DNA of 52,838 bases from an uncultured Collinsella sp. (GCA_934630735.1 CAKTWK010000014.1:1-52838), one strand, 5' to 3'. Positions 39,323 through 48,570 are shown, counted from the first letter of the stretch. Notes: generated by a model from the sequence alone, not told the origin. Program-made: numbers and translations.

Positions 39323-41026
39323 ATGCCGGTGGAGCGATTAAAACAGAATCGCGACATGCTGATGGTCGCGGGCATCTTGGCGATGCTCGCGACCATCGCG
39401 GATATGTTTCGCGATACCGTGGGATTCTCTTGCAATCCTATCTACTTGGTCCATGTCTTGGGGCACATCGCCTTTTTCTGCGCAGCGTTTATGCTTGGCG
39501 ACTATCTGATCGATCGGTTCCTGGTGGGACGCGAAGGTGCTGTTGACGTCCCAGGGCAAGACCATGCTGGATGGTTTGACAACTTGTGCGACATGGCGTT
39601 CTCTGGCATCCCGCAGACGTACGCATTCGGCGGCATCATAAAACTGGGCACAATCATCTACGCCTGCTGGTCTCCGTTGCTGGTCCTGCTGTTCCCGGGA
39701 GTGATCTGGTGGGATACTCGCCAGCAGCTCTTACAGTACAACGGACTGCCCAACGCGTTGTCGGAGGGCGCCGTTACCGATCACCATCCAATACTTGATA
39801 CCTATCTGTACGGATGGTTTACCGACCTGGGCCGTACGCTGGGAAGCGTTGATGCTGGGGTGTACGCCTTCTGCCTGGTACAAGCGTTTCTGACGGCGTG
39901 TGCCTTGGCGTGCTGCCTTGTTTTGGTACGCCGCATGGGCGGCGGACGTGGCGTTTGCCTGGCACTGCTAGCGCTTCTGTGCCTGTATTGGCACCTTCCC
40001 ATTTATGCCTCGGCCATGGCGAAGGACGCCACCTTCCTGCCGTTTTTCCTGCTGTTCTCGGTTGCCTCCATTGAGGTCATGCGTTCGAGGGAGCAACTCC
40101 TGAGGGCTCCCGGTTTCCTTGCTGTATACGTTGCACTTCTGCTTCTGGTTTCACTGACGCGTAAGACCGGCCTGATTCTCGTGCTGATTGCCCTGGTTGT
40201 CGTGTTCTTCAAGGTAACGGGTCGGCGCGGGCGAGTTGTCGTTGCGGCAATGGCAGTCGGCGCTTCTCTGTTTATGACGGTCCTTATGCCCAGGGCCGCG
40301 CTTCCCGCTTTGGGGTGCGAGCCTGGTGGCAAGCAGGAGGTCTACGGTCTCATGTTTCAGCAGTCCGCGTTGCTGATGCGTGACCACGGGGACGGGCTTC
40401 CGGAATGGCAGCGTCAAGAGATCGAGCGCGCCATCGGGGAGGATGGTAAGAACAACTACACGTGGTTTTTAACCGACTCCGTTAAAGACCCCACGTTTGG
40501 TAAGGCCGACGAGCTCGATTTTGCAGCCTATTTTGGCGCGTGGGCAGCGGGGCTCCTGCAGCATCCACTTTGTTATCTCGAGGCGTATCTGGGAGTTCAG
40601 ATTGGCTGGTATGCCATGCCGGCGGCGGGAAGCGAGGCCTTGTCGCCCTATGTGACTCCTGTCGACGGGCACAACGTGAGCCATGTGTTTCCCCGCTCGC
40701 GGGATCTGGGATTGAGCTGGTCCGATGCGACCTTGGGCCGCAGTGTCGAGTCGCTCGTCGCATGGTTTCAGTCGACGCCGGTCGGCATGTTTGTCGGCGC
40801 TAAGGCGCTTTGGTCGACCTGGGGTATGGCGTTTCTGCTGCTGGAGATAAAACGTCGCGTGCCCCAGAAACTCTATCTGATGGCGCCACTCGTTGCGGCA
40901 AACCTCGTCCTTTGGATTTCGCCGACGTCGTACACGACCGAGTCGATGCGCTACCTGCTGCCGTTGTTGTTCTGGCTGCCCGTGAGTGCAGCGATGACTT
41001 TTGCCAGCGTTGCATCGACCGAATAA
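39323..41026 (+). CDS. Polytopic membrane protein, DUF6020-like
   Basis: A 567-residue integral membrane protein with about 10-12 hydrophobic helices. The conserved-looking loop 'WWDTRQQLLQYNGLPNA' and 'DHHPILDTYLYGWF' (about residues 129-165) resemble the extracellular active-site loop of GT-C-type or DUF6020 proteins, and 'SPTSYTTESMRYLLPLLFW' lies at the C-terminal end. Such proteins are linked to surface polysaccharide work. It begins 5 nt after the preceding stop and has no clear ribosome site, so translation may be coupled to the propeller protein. Start position uncertain. Confidence 0.75.
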   Translation: MPVERLKQNRDMLMVAGILAMLATIADMFRDTVGFSCNPIYLVHVLGHIAFFCAAFMLGDYLIDRFLVGREGAVDVPGQDHAGWFDNLCDMAFSGIPQTYAFGGIIKLGTIIYACWSPLLVLLFPGVIWWDTRQQLLQYNGLPNALSEGAVTDHHPILDTYLYGWFTDLGRTLGSVDAGVYAFCLVQAFLTACALACCLVLVRRMGGGRGVCLALLALLCLYWHLPIYASAMAKDATFLPFFLLFSVASIEVMRSREQLLRAPGFLAVYVALLLLVSLTRKTGLILVLIALVVVFFKVTGRRGRVVVAAMAVGASLFMTVLMPRAALPALGCEPGGKQEVYGLMFQQSALLMRDHGDGLPEWQRQEIERAIGEDGKNNYTWFLTDSVKDPTFGKADELDFAAYFGAWAAGLLQHPLCYLEAYLGVQIGWYAMPAAGSEALSPYVTPVDGHNVSHVFPRSRDLGLSWSDATLGRSVESLVAWFQSTPVGMFVGAKALWSTWGMAFLLLEIKRRVPQKLYLMAPLVAANLVLWISPTSYTTESMRYLLPLLFWLPVSAAMTFASVASTE

Positions 41027-41027
41027 A

Positions 41028-41062
41028 GCGGGCCCGCGTGCAGCTACGTACGCGGGCCCGCT
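41028..41062. terminator. Bidirectional terminator
   Basis: GCGGGCCCGCGT (41028-41039) pairs with ACGCGGGCCCGC (41050-41061), between convergent genes. T-tracts are weak. Confidence 0.7.
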
Positions 41063-41074
41063 CTCATCGTGCGG

Positions 41075-42388
41075 TTAGTTGCGCCTGAGGTGGACGACGG
41101 TTTCGCAGTGGAAGGTTTGCGGGAATAAGTCGACCGGCGTGATCTTGACGGGGGAGAAGGTGCCCTCCTCGACAAAGCGCTTGAGGTCGCGGGCCAGAGT
41201 CGCCGGGTCGCAGCTCACGTAGGCGACATCGCGGGCACTCGTGCTCGCGATGAGGTCGATGGCCTCGGGCGCCAAGCCCGCACGCGGCGGATCGACTACC
41301 AGGACGTCGGCGTCCTGGTCGGGGAACTCACGCACCGCGTCGCCGCCGATGACGTCGACGTTGTCGAGTTTGTTGATCTCGAGGTTGCGGCGCAGGTCGC
41401 GCACGGCCGGGCCATAAGCCTCGACGGCGGCGACAAAGTCGCAGCGGCGGGCGAGCGGCAGGGTAAAGGTGCCGGCACCGCAGTACAGGTCCACGGCCAG
41501 CTCGTCTTCCTGCGGGTCGAGGGCGTCCATAACGAGCTCAATCAAAATCTCGGCGCCCTTGGTGTTGACCTGGAAAAACGACGGGGCAGATAAGCGCATC
41601 TGGCCTTCGGCGATATTCTCGGTCCACGAGCCCTCGCCGGCGAGCATCTCAACCTTGGAGACGCGGCGGGCCTTCTTCTCGCCCTTGCTCATGACGCGCG
41701 CTACGCTCGTAGGGTGCGCGGCGTCTGCCAGCACGCGGGAGACCTGCGAGCGTGGAAAAGAGCCTGTGGGCGTCCAGAGTGCGACCTCGAGTGCCTTGGT
41801 GCGGCGCGATGCGCGAATGCCCACGCGTTCGAGACCCAGGTCATGGCTGCCGCTTAGATAGTTGAGCGCGCCGACGACCGATTTGAGCGCCTTGGGAAAA
41901 CGCTTATCGAACAGCGGGCATGCATCGACGGTCACGATTTTGCTGGGGTCGACACCGTGCATGCCAAGGCGCACGCGACCGTTGACGGCGGTCGGTTCGA
42001 GCTCGATTTTATTGCGGTAGCCCCAGTCGTCCTTGGTGTGGCGGATGGGCTGTACCAACTCATCGACCTGCTCAGGAGCGAACTTGCCAATGCGCTCGAG
42101 CGTGGAGCGCAGGTTTTGCTCCTTGGCGGCGAGCTGTGCCGTGCGTGAGAGATTACCCCACGAGCAGCCGCCGCAGATGCCCACGAAGGGGCAGGGAGGC
42201 TGAATGCGATCGGGGCTTGGCTCCAGAATCTCGGTGGTGCGGGCGCGCATGAACGACTTGCCGTCCTGTACGACCTCGGCCTCGACGGTGTCGCCTGCCA
42301 CGGCACCCTGCACAAAGACGGCTTTGCCGTTGTCGGCGTGCGCCAGCCCGTCGGCGCCGTAGGTCATCGATTCTATAGTGAGCTTCAT
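41075..42388 (-). CDS. 23S rRNA (uracil-5-)-methyltransferase, RlmD/RumA-like
   Basis: A 437-residue TrmA/RlmD-family methyltransferase. An N-terminal TRAM-like domain (1-60) is followed by a [4Fe-4S] cluster motif C66-x5-C72-x2-C75 with a fourth Cys in 'VDACPLFD'. The SAM-binding domain has 'DLYCGAGTFTLPLA', 'VDPPRAGLAPEA' and the catalytic 'YVSCDPATLARDL'. It methylates a uridine in 23S rRNA (or tRNA). The start is the ATG after GCAGGAAT; an upstream in-frame codon (42424) is less likely. Confidence 0.9.
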   Translation of the reverse strand: MKLTIESMTYGADGLAHADNGKAVFVQGAVAGDTVEAEVVQDGKSFMRARTTEILEPSPDRIQPPCPFVGICGGCSWGNLSRTAQLAAKEQNLRSTLERIGKFAPEQVDELVQPIRHTKDDWGYRNKIELEPTAVNGRVRLGMHGVDPSKIVTVDACPLFDKRFPKALKSVVGALNYLSGSHDLGLERVGIRASRRTKALEVALWTPTGSFPRSQVSRVLADAAHPTSVARVMSKGEKKARRVSKVEMLAGEGSWTENIAEGQMRLSAPSFFQVNTKGAEILIELVMDALDPQEDELAVDLYCGAGTFTLPLARRCDFVAAVEAYGPAVRDLRRNLEINKLDNVDVIGGDAVREFPDQDADVLVVDPPRAGLAPEAIDLIASTSARDVAYVSCDPATLARDLKRFVEEGTFSPVKITPVDLFPQTFHCETVVHLRRN

Positions 42389-42436
42389 ATTCCTGCCTGT
42401 CATTCGTGTTGTTGTTCGCACCATGGTAGCAGGGAA

Positions 42437-42479
42437 AAGCGCCCCGCATCCGAGGCTTTCCTCAAATGCGGGGCGCTTC
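42437..42479 (-). terminator. Terminator between ppk and the methyltransferase
   Basis: AAGCGCCCCGCAT / ATGCGGGGCGCTT (42437-42449, 42466-42478) pairs perfectly, with T-rich ends; it lies past the ppk stop. Confidence 0.8.
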
Positions 42480-42501
42480 TACAAACTGCTTCTACAAACG
42501 A

Positions 42502-45003
42502 CTATTTCGTCTTGCCGGTAATGAGCGTCTTAAGGCCTAGGCCAATCAGGCCCAGTCCCATGCGCACGCGACCGGGGCGATGGCGCTCGATGGCCTTGGT
42601 CTTGCCAGCGGGCTTCTCGCGGCGTGCGCTCTTCTCGGACGCGGGCTTGGCCGCCTGCGGTTGGGGCCGAGGGGCAGGCTCGGACTCAGGTTCTATGACA
42701 GTCGCCTGGACCTTCTGAACCTCGGGCGCTTTCTCCACGGCGGGCTCTGCGGCAGCCTCGGGTTCATTCACCGGGGGAGCGGCAACCGCTTCCGGTTTGG
42801 CAACTGCCCTATGTTCAACCTCGGCCTGAATAGCCTCCTCGGCCACACGTTCCTTCTCCTGTGCGTGCTGCTGCGTGGCGGCCTCGGCGTTGCGATAGGC
42901 GCGCTCCAGCAGAGCTTCCTGCGAGTTGAAGGGCTTCTCGCCCTCTGCACGCTCGACGGGAACCCAGGTGCCGTCACTCGTCAGGCTGCGCGCTTTCACG
43001 TTGTCGCGCAGCTGCATGCCCATGTACTCGTGCACCAGGGCGCGACAGGTGGGGTCGAGCACGGGGAAGGCGATCTCCACGCGGTGCTCGGTGTTGCGCG
43101 TCATCATGTCGGCCGAGCTCAGGTAGATCATGTCCGAGTCCACGCCAAAGGCGTAAACGCGCGCATGCTCCAAAAAGCGTCCGACGATAGAACGGACATG
43201 CACGTTCTCGGTCTTGCCCGGAACGCCCGGCTTGAGGCACGAGATGCCGCGGATGATCATGTCCACGCGGACTCCTGCGCACGACGCCTCGGCGATCTTG
43301 TCGATGACCTCGCGGTCGGTGAGCGAGTTGAGCTTAAAGAACACACGTGCGGGCTCGCCAGCGAGGGCGCGCTGGATCTCGCGATCCAGGCCGCGCATGA
43401 TGAGCGGCTTGAGGCCCACGGGCGCCACGCCCAGGAAGCGGTAATCGCCGCGCAGGTTGCCCAGCGACAGGTTGCGGAAGAACAAGTTGGCGTCCTCGCC
43501 GATGCCGGGATGGGCGGTCATGAGCATAAAATCGCTGTAGAGCTTGGCCGTCTTCTCGTTAAAGTTGCCGGTGCCCAACAGCGTCAGGCGTGTAAGCGCC
43601 ATGCCCTCGCGATAGGTGAGCTGGCAGATCTTGGAGTGGCACTTAAAGCCTTCGGAGCCGTAGATGACGGTGCAGCCTGCCTCTTCCAGACGCTCGGCCC
43701 ACTCGATGTTGTTCTGCTCGTCGAAGCGGGCGCGGAGCTCCATGAGCACCGTGACCTCTTTGCCGTTCTCGGCGGCATCGATCAGCGACTCGCACAGGCG
43801 GCTCTGCTTGGCCACGCGGTAGAGCGTGATGCGCAGCGAGATGCACTCGGGGTCGTAGGCGGCCTCGTGCACCAGATCCAGGAAGGGGTTCATGGCCTCA
43901 TAGGGATAAAAGAGCAGCTTGTCGTGCTGAAGTACCTGCTCGCGGATGGAGCGGGCCATATCGATGGTGGGGTTGGGCTGCGGCTTAAACGGCGTAAAGA
44001 GCAGCTCGTTGCGCAGGTGCTCGGGAATCTTGCCCTCAATGCCAAAGACGTAGCCTAGGTCGAGCGGGATATCGCAGGTAAAGACAGAGCGGCGCGAAAG
44101 CTCGAGCGCCTTGCGGATGGTCTTGAGCGTCGCCTTCTCGAGCGACCCCGAGACCGCGAGCACTACCGGCTGCAGACGCAGGCGCTTCTTGAGGATGCGC
44201 TTCATGTGCTGGCGGTAGTCCTCTTCCTCTTCGACGCCCTCGCCGTCCGGATCGATGTCGGCGTTGCGGGTGACGCGGATGAGCGCGCGGTCGAGTGGCT
44301 TGTAGGAGCCAAAGCAGCTGTCCAGGCAGGCGAGGATGACGTCCTCGAGCAAGATGTAGGAGTAGGTGCCGGTGGGCGAGGGGATCTCGACCACGCGGTT
44401 CATCGAGGCGGGAATCTCGATTAGGCCCAGCAGACTCTCCTCGTCGGTGACGCCGTCCAGGCCGCAGGCCAGGTAGAGTGCGCCGTTGCGCAGGTTGGGG
44501 AAGGGGTGGCGCGGGTCAATCACCAGCGGTGAGATGACCGGCGACACGTAGGCCTGGAAGTAACGGGTTACAAAGGTGCGCTCCTCGGGCGTAAGCGAAT
44601 CGATGCGGGCGCGGTGAACGCCCAGGGTGTCGAGCTTGCCCTCGATGCTCTTAAAGATGGACTCCCATCGGGTAAGGAGCCCGGGCATTTCGGTCATGAC
44701 AGCATCGACCTGTTCGGAGGCGGTCATATTGCTCTTGTTGTCGACAGGCTGTTTTTTGAGCTCTGCCAGATCGGACAGGCCGCCCACGCGCACCATGAGA
44801 AACTCGTCGAGGTTGGACTCGAAAATCGACACGAACTTTAGACGCTCGAACAGCGGAACGGTCTCGTCGAAGGCTTCGTCAAGCACACGGTTGTCAAAGC
44901 GCAGCCAGCTGAGCTCTCGGTTCTGCGTGTACGAGAAGTCGCGCGGCGGTTTGCGCAGCTTTGCGGCGGCTTGCTTTTTTTCGATTTTGCTCGGCATATG
45001 CAT
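42502..45003 (-). CDS. ppk: Polyphosphate kinase 1 with C-terminal extension
   Basis: An 833-residue PPK1. 'YTQNRELSWLRFDNRVLDEA' opens the N-terminal domain. The two conserved histidine sites are 'GFKCHSKICQL' (the autophosphorylated His) and 'RNTEHRVEIAFP'. 'LYRVAKQSRL' and 'TALTRLTLLGTGNFNEKTAKLYSD' (in part) fit the catalytic domains. The enzyme makes polyphosphate from ATP. The last about 140 residues (Ala/Glu/Pro-rich, then a basic helix near 'GRVRMGLGLIGLGLKTLI') exceed the usual PPK1 length and are not a domain I recognise. Start: ATG 45003; ATG 44997 is equally possible. Confidence 0.93.
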   Translation of the reverse strand: MHMPSKIEKKQAAAKLRKPPRDFSYTQNRELSWLRFDNRVLDEAFDETVPLFERLKFVSIFESNLDEFLMVRVGGLSDLAELKKQPVDNKSNMTASEQVDAVMTEMPGLLTRWESIFKSIEGKLDTLGVHRARIDSLTPEERTFVTRYFQAYVSPVISPLVIDPRHPFPNLRNGALYLACGLDGVTDEESLLGLIEIPASMNRVVEIPSPTGTYSYILLEDVILACLDSCFGSYKPLDRALIRVTRNADIDPDGEGVEEEEDYRQHMKRILKKRLRLQPVVLAVSGSLEKATLKTIRKALELSRRSVFTCDIPLDLGYVFGIEGKIPEHLRNELLFTPFKPQPNPTIDMARSIREQVLQHDKLLFYPYEAMNPFLDLVHEAAYDPECISLRITLYRVAKQSRLCESLIDAAENGKEVTVLMELRARFDEQNNIEWAERLEEAGCTVIYGSEGFKCHSKICQLTYREGMALTRLTLLGTGNFNEKTAKLYSDFMLMTAHPGIGEDANLFFRNLSLGNLRGDYRFLGVAPVGLKPLIMRGLDREIQRALAGEPARVFFKLNSLTDREVIDKIAEASCAGVRVDMIIRGISCLKPGVPGKTENVHVRSIVGRFLEHARVYAFGVDSDMIYLSSADMMTRNTEHRVEIAFPVLDPTCRALVHEYMGMQLRDNVKARSLTSDGTWVPVERAEGEKPFNSQEALLERAYRNAEAATQQHAQEKERVAEEAIQAEVEHRAVAKPEAVAAPPVNEPEAAAEPAVEKAPEVQKVQATVIEPESEPAPRPQPQAAKPASEKSARREKPAGKTKAIERHRPGRVRMGLGLIGLGLKTLITGKTK

Positions 45004-45090
45004 CTGTCCGTTCAGTCCCCGCAGGGGACGGTTGCCTAACACTATTCACTATTGTCTCAATTTAGTCGACCTATGGCACGGACGTATCGC

Positions 45091-45101
45091 GTGAACGGTA
45101 T
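45091..45101 (+). promoter_or_regulatory. Far-upstream TGAACGGTA-type site, arcA1 region
   Basis: GTGAACGGTAT matches the site at 48240-48250 upstream of arcA2; relatives stand in inverted orientation at 45406-45415 (ATACCGTTCA) and 45428-45439 (GACCGTTCGGGG). The remaining 45110-45400 is AT-rich with no gene that I can support. Confidence 0.45.
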
Positions 45102-45405
45102 CTTTACCTACTTCTTACGCTGACAAGCCATAGAGCTGACGCCCGTCACGTTGTGAAAAAACGGTCTATATCCTCACTCAACTGGTGAGTATGTGTGAAT
45201 AAGAATGATAGGTAGCTGAATATCATCGAATACAGACAGAAACACGAACAAGCGTCATTTATATACATAAAACCGTTTTAGATATGCAATTCCTAATCGA
45301 AAGATTGGAGTTGTAATTGCGAATGATTTTTGAGAAAAAAGAGCGTTTACCTTAGAAAAGTTACTTTAGAACGCCGAAGTACATCATGGGGGAATCACAT
45401 GCGAT

Positions 45406-45480
45406 ATACCGTTCATCGCACTTTGTTGACCGTTCGGGGGCGAGGTGGAATTGCGGGTGATTTTTGGATATAAATATGTC
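45406..45480 (+). promoter_or_regulatory. arcA1 promoter region with conserved activator-like sites
   Basis: ATACCGTTCA (45406-45415) and GACCGTTCGGGGGCGAGG precede a TATAAA -10 (45469-45474). At the -35 position only GTGGAA is present, so activation by a bound regulator is probable. CGTTCGGGGGCGAGGTGGAA (45431-45450) is identical at 48521-48540 upstream of arcA2. The following 77-nt leader has a GGCCC-type hairpin around 45519-45536. Confidence 0.55.
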
Positions 45481-45556
45481 GTCAGCAATAACGCCTCACA
45501 CGGAGGGGCGCTAACGAATCGGCCCTGACAGGGGCCCGAAAGAAAGGTAGGAGGCC

Positions 45557-46798
45557 ATGACGAAAGGTCTGCACGTGCCTTCCGAGATCGGCAAGCTCAG
45601 GAAGGTCTGCCTGCACCGTCCCGGCGACGAGCTCCTCAACCTGCCGCCCGACGAGCTCGAGCGACTCCTGTTCGACGACGTTCCGTTCCTGGAGGTCGCA
45701 CAGCAGGAGCACGACACCTTCGCCCAGATCCTGAGGGACCAGGGCGTGGAGGTCCTCTACCTCGAGAACCTCGTCGCCGAGGTGTTCGACCAGGTCCCCG
45801 GCGCCCGCGCCGAGTTCACCGACCAGTACATCGCCGAGGCCGGCATCCGCGGCCAGCACATGCCGCAGATCGTCCGCGAGAAGCTGGACTCCATCGAGGA
45901 CAACCTCGAGTTCGTCAAGAAGACCATGGCCGGCATGACCAAGGCCGAGATCGACATGCCCCTCACGGCGTCCACGACCCTCGACTCCCTGGTCAACTCC
46001 GAGTCCGAGTCCGACCTGATCATCGACCCGATGCCCAACCTCTACTTCACCCGCGACCCGTTCGCGGTCGTCGGCGAGGGCGTCAACCTCAACCGCATGT
46101 ACTCGGTCACCCGCAACCGCGAGACCCTGTACGGCAAGTACGTCTTCAAGTACCACCCCGACTACAAGGACGTCTCCCTGTACTTCCGCCGCGACTGCCA
46201 GTTCCACACCGAGGGCGGCGACGTGCTGAACATCAACGAGAAGACCCTCGCCGTCGGCATCTCCCAGCGCACCCAGGCCGCCGCTATCGACGTCATGGCC
46301 CAGAACATCTTCTGGAACTCCGACTCCAAGGTCGAGCGCATCCTGGCCTTCGACATCCCGGTCTCGCGCGCCTTCATGCACCTCGACACGGTCTTCACCC
46401 AGATCGACGTCGATAAGTTCACGATCCACCCCGCCATCATGGGCACCCTGCGCGTCTACGAGCTGACCGCCGGCAAGAACCCGGGCGACGTGAACATCCG
46501 CCTGATCGAGGACACCCTCGAGCACGTCCTGGAGGACGCCACCGGCGTCGACCAGGTCAAGCTGATCCCCTGCGGCGGCGGCGACCCGATCGCGGCCTCC
46601 CGCGAGCAGTGGAACGACGGCTCCAACACCCTGTGCGTCGAGCCCGGCAAGATCTGCGTCTACGCCCGCAACACCGTCACCAACGACGTGCTGTACAAGG
46701 AGGGCCTGGACCTTCTCGTCGTGCCCTCCGCCGAGCTCTCCCGCGGCCGCGGCGGCCCGCGCTGCATGAGCATGCCCTTCTGGCGCGAGGACCTCTAA
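45557..46798 (+). CDS. arcA: Arginine deiminase, copy 1
   Basis: A 413-residue arginine deiminase. 'MTKGLHVPSEIGKLRKVCLH' opens the guanidino-modifying fold. 'NLYFTRDPFAVVGEGV' (substrate/acidic site), 'FHTEGGDVLNINEKTLAVG' (catalytic Glu/His region) and the nucleophile Cys403 in 'GGPRCMSMPF' are all intact. It converts arginine to citrulline and ammonia. The codon choice is extreme (almost all C/G-ending), typical of very high expression. GTAGGAGG is close upstream of the ATG. The gene is identical over its entire coding length to copy 2, 3,090 bp downstream; identity ends at the stop codon. Confidence 0.95.
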   Translation: MTKGLHVPSEIGKLRKVCLHRPGDELLNLPPDELERLLFDDVPFLEVAQQEHDTFAQILRDQGVEVLYLENLVAEVFDQVPGARAEFTDQYIAEAGIRGQHMPQIVREKLDSIEDNLEFVKKTMAGMTKAEIDMPLTASTTLDSLVNSESESDLIIDPMPNLYFTRDPFAVVGEGVNLNRMYSVTRNRETLYGKYVFKYHPDYKDVSLYFRRDCQFHTEGGDVLNINEKTLAVGISQRTQAAAIDVMAQNIFWNSDSKVERILAFDIPVSRAFMHLDTVFTQIDVDKFTIHPAIMGTLRVYELTAGKNPGDVNIRLIEDTLEHVLEDATGVDQVKLIPCGGGDPIAASREQWNDGSNTLCVEPGKICVYARNTVTNDVLYKEGLDLLVVPSAELSRGRGGPRCMSMPFWREDL

Positions 46799-46859
46799 GG
46801 TCTTCAAAGGCCCGTACAGGTCATAATACATACATCTAGCTGCCATTAGATGTCTCTCA

Positions 46860-46893
46860 TTGGGGCGGTGCGGGTTTTCGCACCGCCCCAATC
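46860..46893 (+). terminator. Terminator after arcA1
   Basis: TTGGGGCGGTGCG / CGCACCGCCCCAA (46860-46872, 46879-46891), then TCTTG. It shows that arcA1 is transcribed on its own. Confidence 0.85.
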
Positions 46894-46947
46894 TTGTATG
46901 AGGAACGTTAACACGATTGGATGACTGCTTTTGTAAGGAGCTTGGCC

Positions 46948-48072
46948 ATGGACATCAAGACGATTGGCGTTGAGGAATGGCTCAACGTTTGGGAGAAGAG
47001 CGCCACGTGGGACATCGCCCAGTCGACGATCTCGTCGCTCACCATGGGCGAGCTACGTGCGCTTGACGAGCAGGACGGTGCCACGTTCTACGAGCGCCTG
47101 GACCGCGAGAAGATGAACTACGGCTGGATCGAGGGTTCGCCGGAGTTTAAGGCCGAGGTCGCCAAGCTCTATCGTCGTGAGGTCAATCCCGACCATATCC
47201 TGCAGACCAACGGCTGCACGGGCGCTAACCTCAATGCCATCATGGCTGTTGTCGAGCCCGGCGACCATGTTATCGCCGAGTGGCCCACCTACGCGCCGCT
47301 CTACGAGATCCCGCGCACGCTGGGCGCCGAGGTCGAGTATTGGGAGCTTCGCGAGGAGCTTGGCTGGAAGCCCGATATCGAGCAGCTCAAGCGCTTGGTG
47401 CGCCCCAACACCAAGCTCATCTGCATCAACAACGCATCGAACCCCATCGGTACGGTGCTCGATGCCGATATGCTCGGCCAGATTGCCGAGATCGCCCGTT
47501 CGGTGGGCGCCTACGTGTTGTGCGATGAGGTGTATCTGCCGCTCGAAAACACTGACTCCTTTATGTCGATGGTCGACGTGTACGAGAAGGTCATCGTCAC
47601 CAACTCGGTGTCCAAGACCTATTCGACGCCTGCGGCCCGCGTGGGCTGGGTCGTGGCCGACGAAGAGGTGTCCAACCGCATCCGCACCTACCGCGACTAC
47701 ACCATGATCTGCGGCGGCGTGTTCAACGATGCCCTGGCGACCTATGTGCTTGAGCACAAGGATAAGATTCTCGAGCGCAATCGCAAGATCGTGTTTGGCA
47801 ACCGCGATATCGCGCAGGCTTGGATCGATACGCAGCATCGCGTTTCCTGGACGGCCCCGCAGGGAATATCCACCTCGTTTATCCAGCTGGATATTCCCGA
47901 GGATGACGAGGAATTCTGCAAGCGCCTGTTGGCCGAGAGGGGAGTGCTGCTGGTCCCCGGTAGCCGCTTTGAGCTTCCCTGCGGCGCACGCCTGGGCTAC
48001 TGCGCGAGCGAAGACGTTCTTCGCGAGGGCCTGAAGCTTTTGGGCGAGGCACTGGCGGAGTTCGATCGCTAG
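46948..48072 (+). CDS. Class I/II PLP aminotransferase within the arginine region
   Basis: A 374-residue fold-type I aminotransferase. 'NGCTGANLNAIMAV' (PLP phosphate region), 'NNASNPIGTVL', 'LCDEVYLPL' and the PLP lysine K223 in 'NSVSKTYSTPAARVGW' are present; 'ELPCGARLGYC' holds the substrate-carboxylate-binding Arg. The substrate cannot be told from sequence; its place between two arginine deiminase genes suggests an arginine-family amino acid. ATG 46948 has AAGGAG 8 nt upstream; an upstream frame to 46921 is less likely. Confidence 0.85.
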   Translation: MDIKTIGVEEWLNVWEKSATWDIAQSTISSLTMGELRALDEQDGATFYERLDREKMNYGWIEGSPEFKAEVAKLYRREVNPDHILQTNGCTGANLNAIMAVVEPGDHVIAEWPTYAPLYEIPRTLGAEVEYWELREELGWKPDIEQLKRLVRPNTKLICINNASNPIGTVLDADMLGQIAEIARSVGAYVLCDEVYLPLENTDSFMSMVDVYEKVIVTNSVSKTYSTPAARVGWVVADEEVSNRIRTYRDYTMICGGVFNDALATYVLEHKDKILERNRKIVFGNRDIAQAWIDTQHRVSWTAPQGISTSFIQLDIPEDDEEFCKRLLAERGVLLVPGSRFELPCGARLGYCASEDVLREGLKLLGEALAEFDR

Positions 48073-48124
48073 GATTCCGACGATCTTCGAGGGCCTTATC
48101 CAAATTGGCCGAAGATAATCGAAA

Positions 48125-48162
48125 ACGGACCCGTTTCCCTAGGGGAAGCGGGTTCGTTTTTC
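48125..48162 (+). terminator. Terminator after the aminotransferase gene
   Basis: ACGGACCCGTTTCCC-tag-GGGAAGCGGGTTCGT then TTTTTC (48125-48161), an intrinsic terminator with one or two wobble or mismatch positions. Confidence 0.88.
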
Positions 48163-48239
48163 TATACCGAGAAGTCAAGTTGTTACAAATGGGGCCGTAA
48201 AGCGAGCCGGTATCCGCTGGGCCTTATACTGAGCTTCCG

Positions 48240-48283
48240 GTGAACGGTATCAAGCGTCTGGTAAACGGTAATTTGTTTACCAG
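48240..48283 (+). promoter_or_regulatory. Far-upstream TGAACGGTA-type sites, arcA2 region
   Basis: GTGAACGGTAT (48240-48250) and GTAAACGGTAA (48261-48271) lie about 400 bp before arcA2. CTGGTAAAC (48258-48266) and GTTTACCAG (48275-48283) also form a perfect 9-bp inverted repeat. The first site is also found 455-465 bp before arcA1. The remainder of 48284-48490 is AT-rich, without a gene. Confidence 0.5.
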
Positions 48284-48497
48284 AAATGAATAGGACAAAC
48301 TTTTTTCTGAATAAAAATGAAAATGGTTGAGACGCGGCATGAATCGCTAATTCTATTCATAGCTTTATTAGAAATATGCAATTTGAGGGTGGTTTAATAA
48401 AGTTAAGTTCCATTTGCTATTTGGATTGAAAACGCGTTTTAGCACGTAAATAAACTTTATTAAATCAAAGTGTGCCATGCGTGAAGTATATGTGTAT

Positions 48498-48570
48498 GCC
48501 GTTCACCCCTCATATAAAACCGTTCGGGGGCGAGGTGGAAGTATGGACTGATTTTGGATATAAATATGTC
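48498..48570 (+). promoter_or_regulatory. arcA2 promoter region with conserved activator-like sites
   Basis: GCCGTTCACC (48498-48507), ACCGTTCGGGG (48519-48529), then the 20 bp shared with arcA1 and a TATAAA -10 box (48559-48564). Between the shared block and the -10 the two promoters differ for about 12 bp and then become identical into the leader and gene. Confidence 0.55.

Noticed and set aside
42580..44058. 492-codon plus-strand frame opposite ppk
   Set aside because: Shadow of ppk; composition typical of reverse-complemented GC-rich code.
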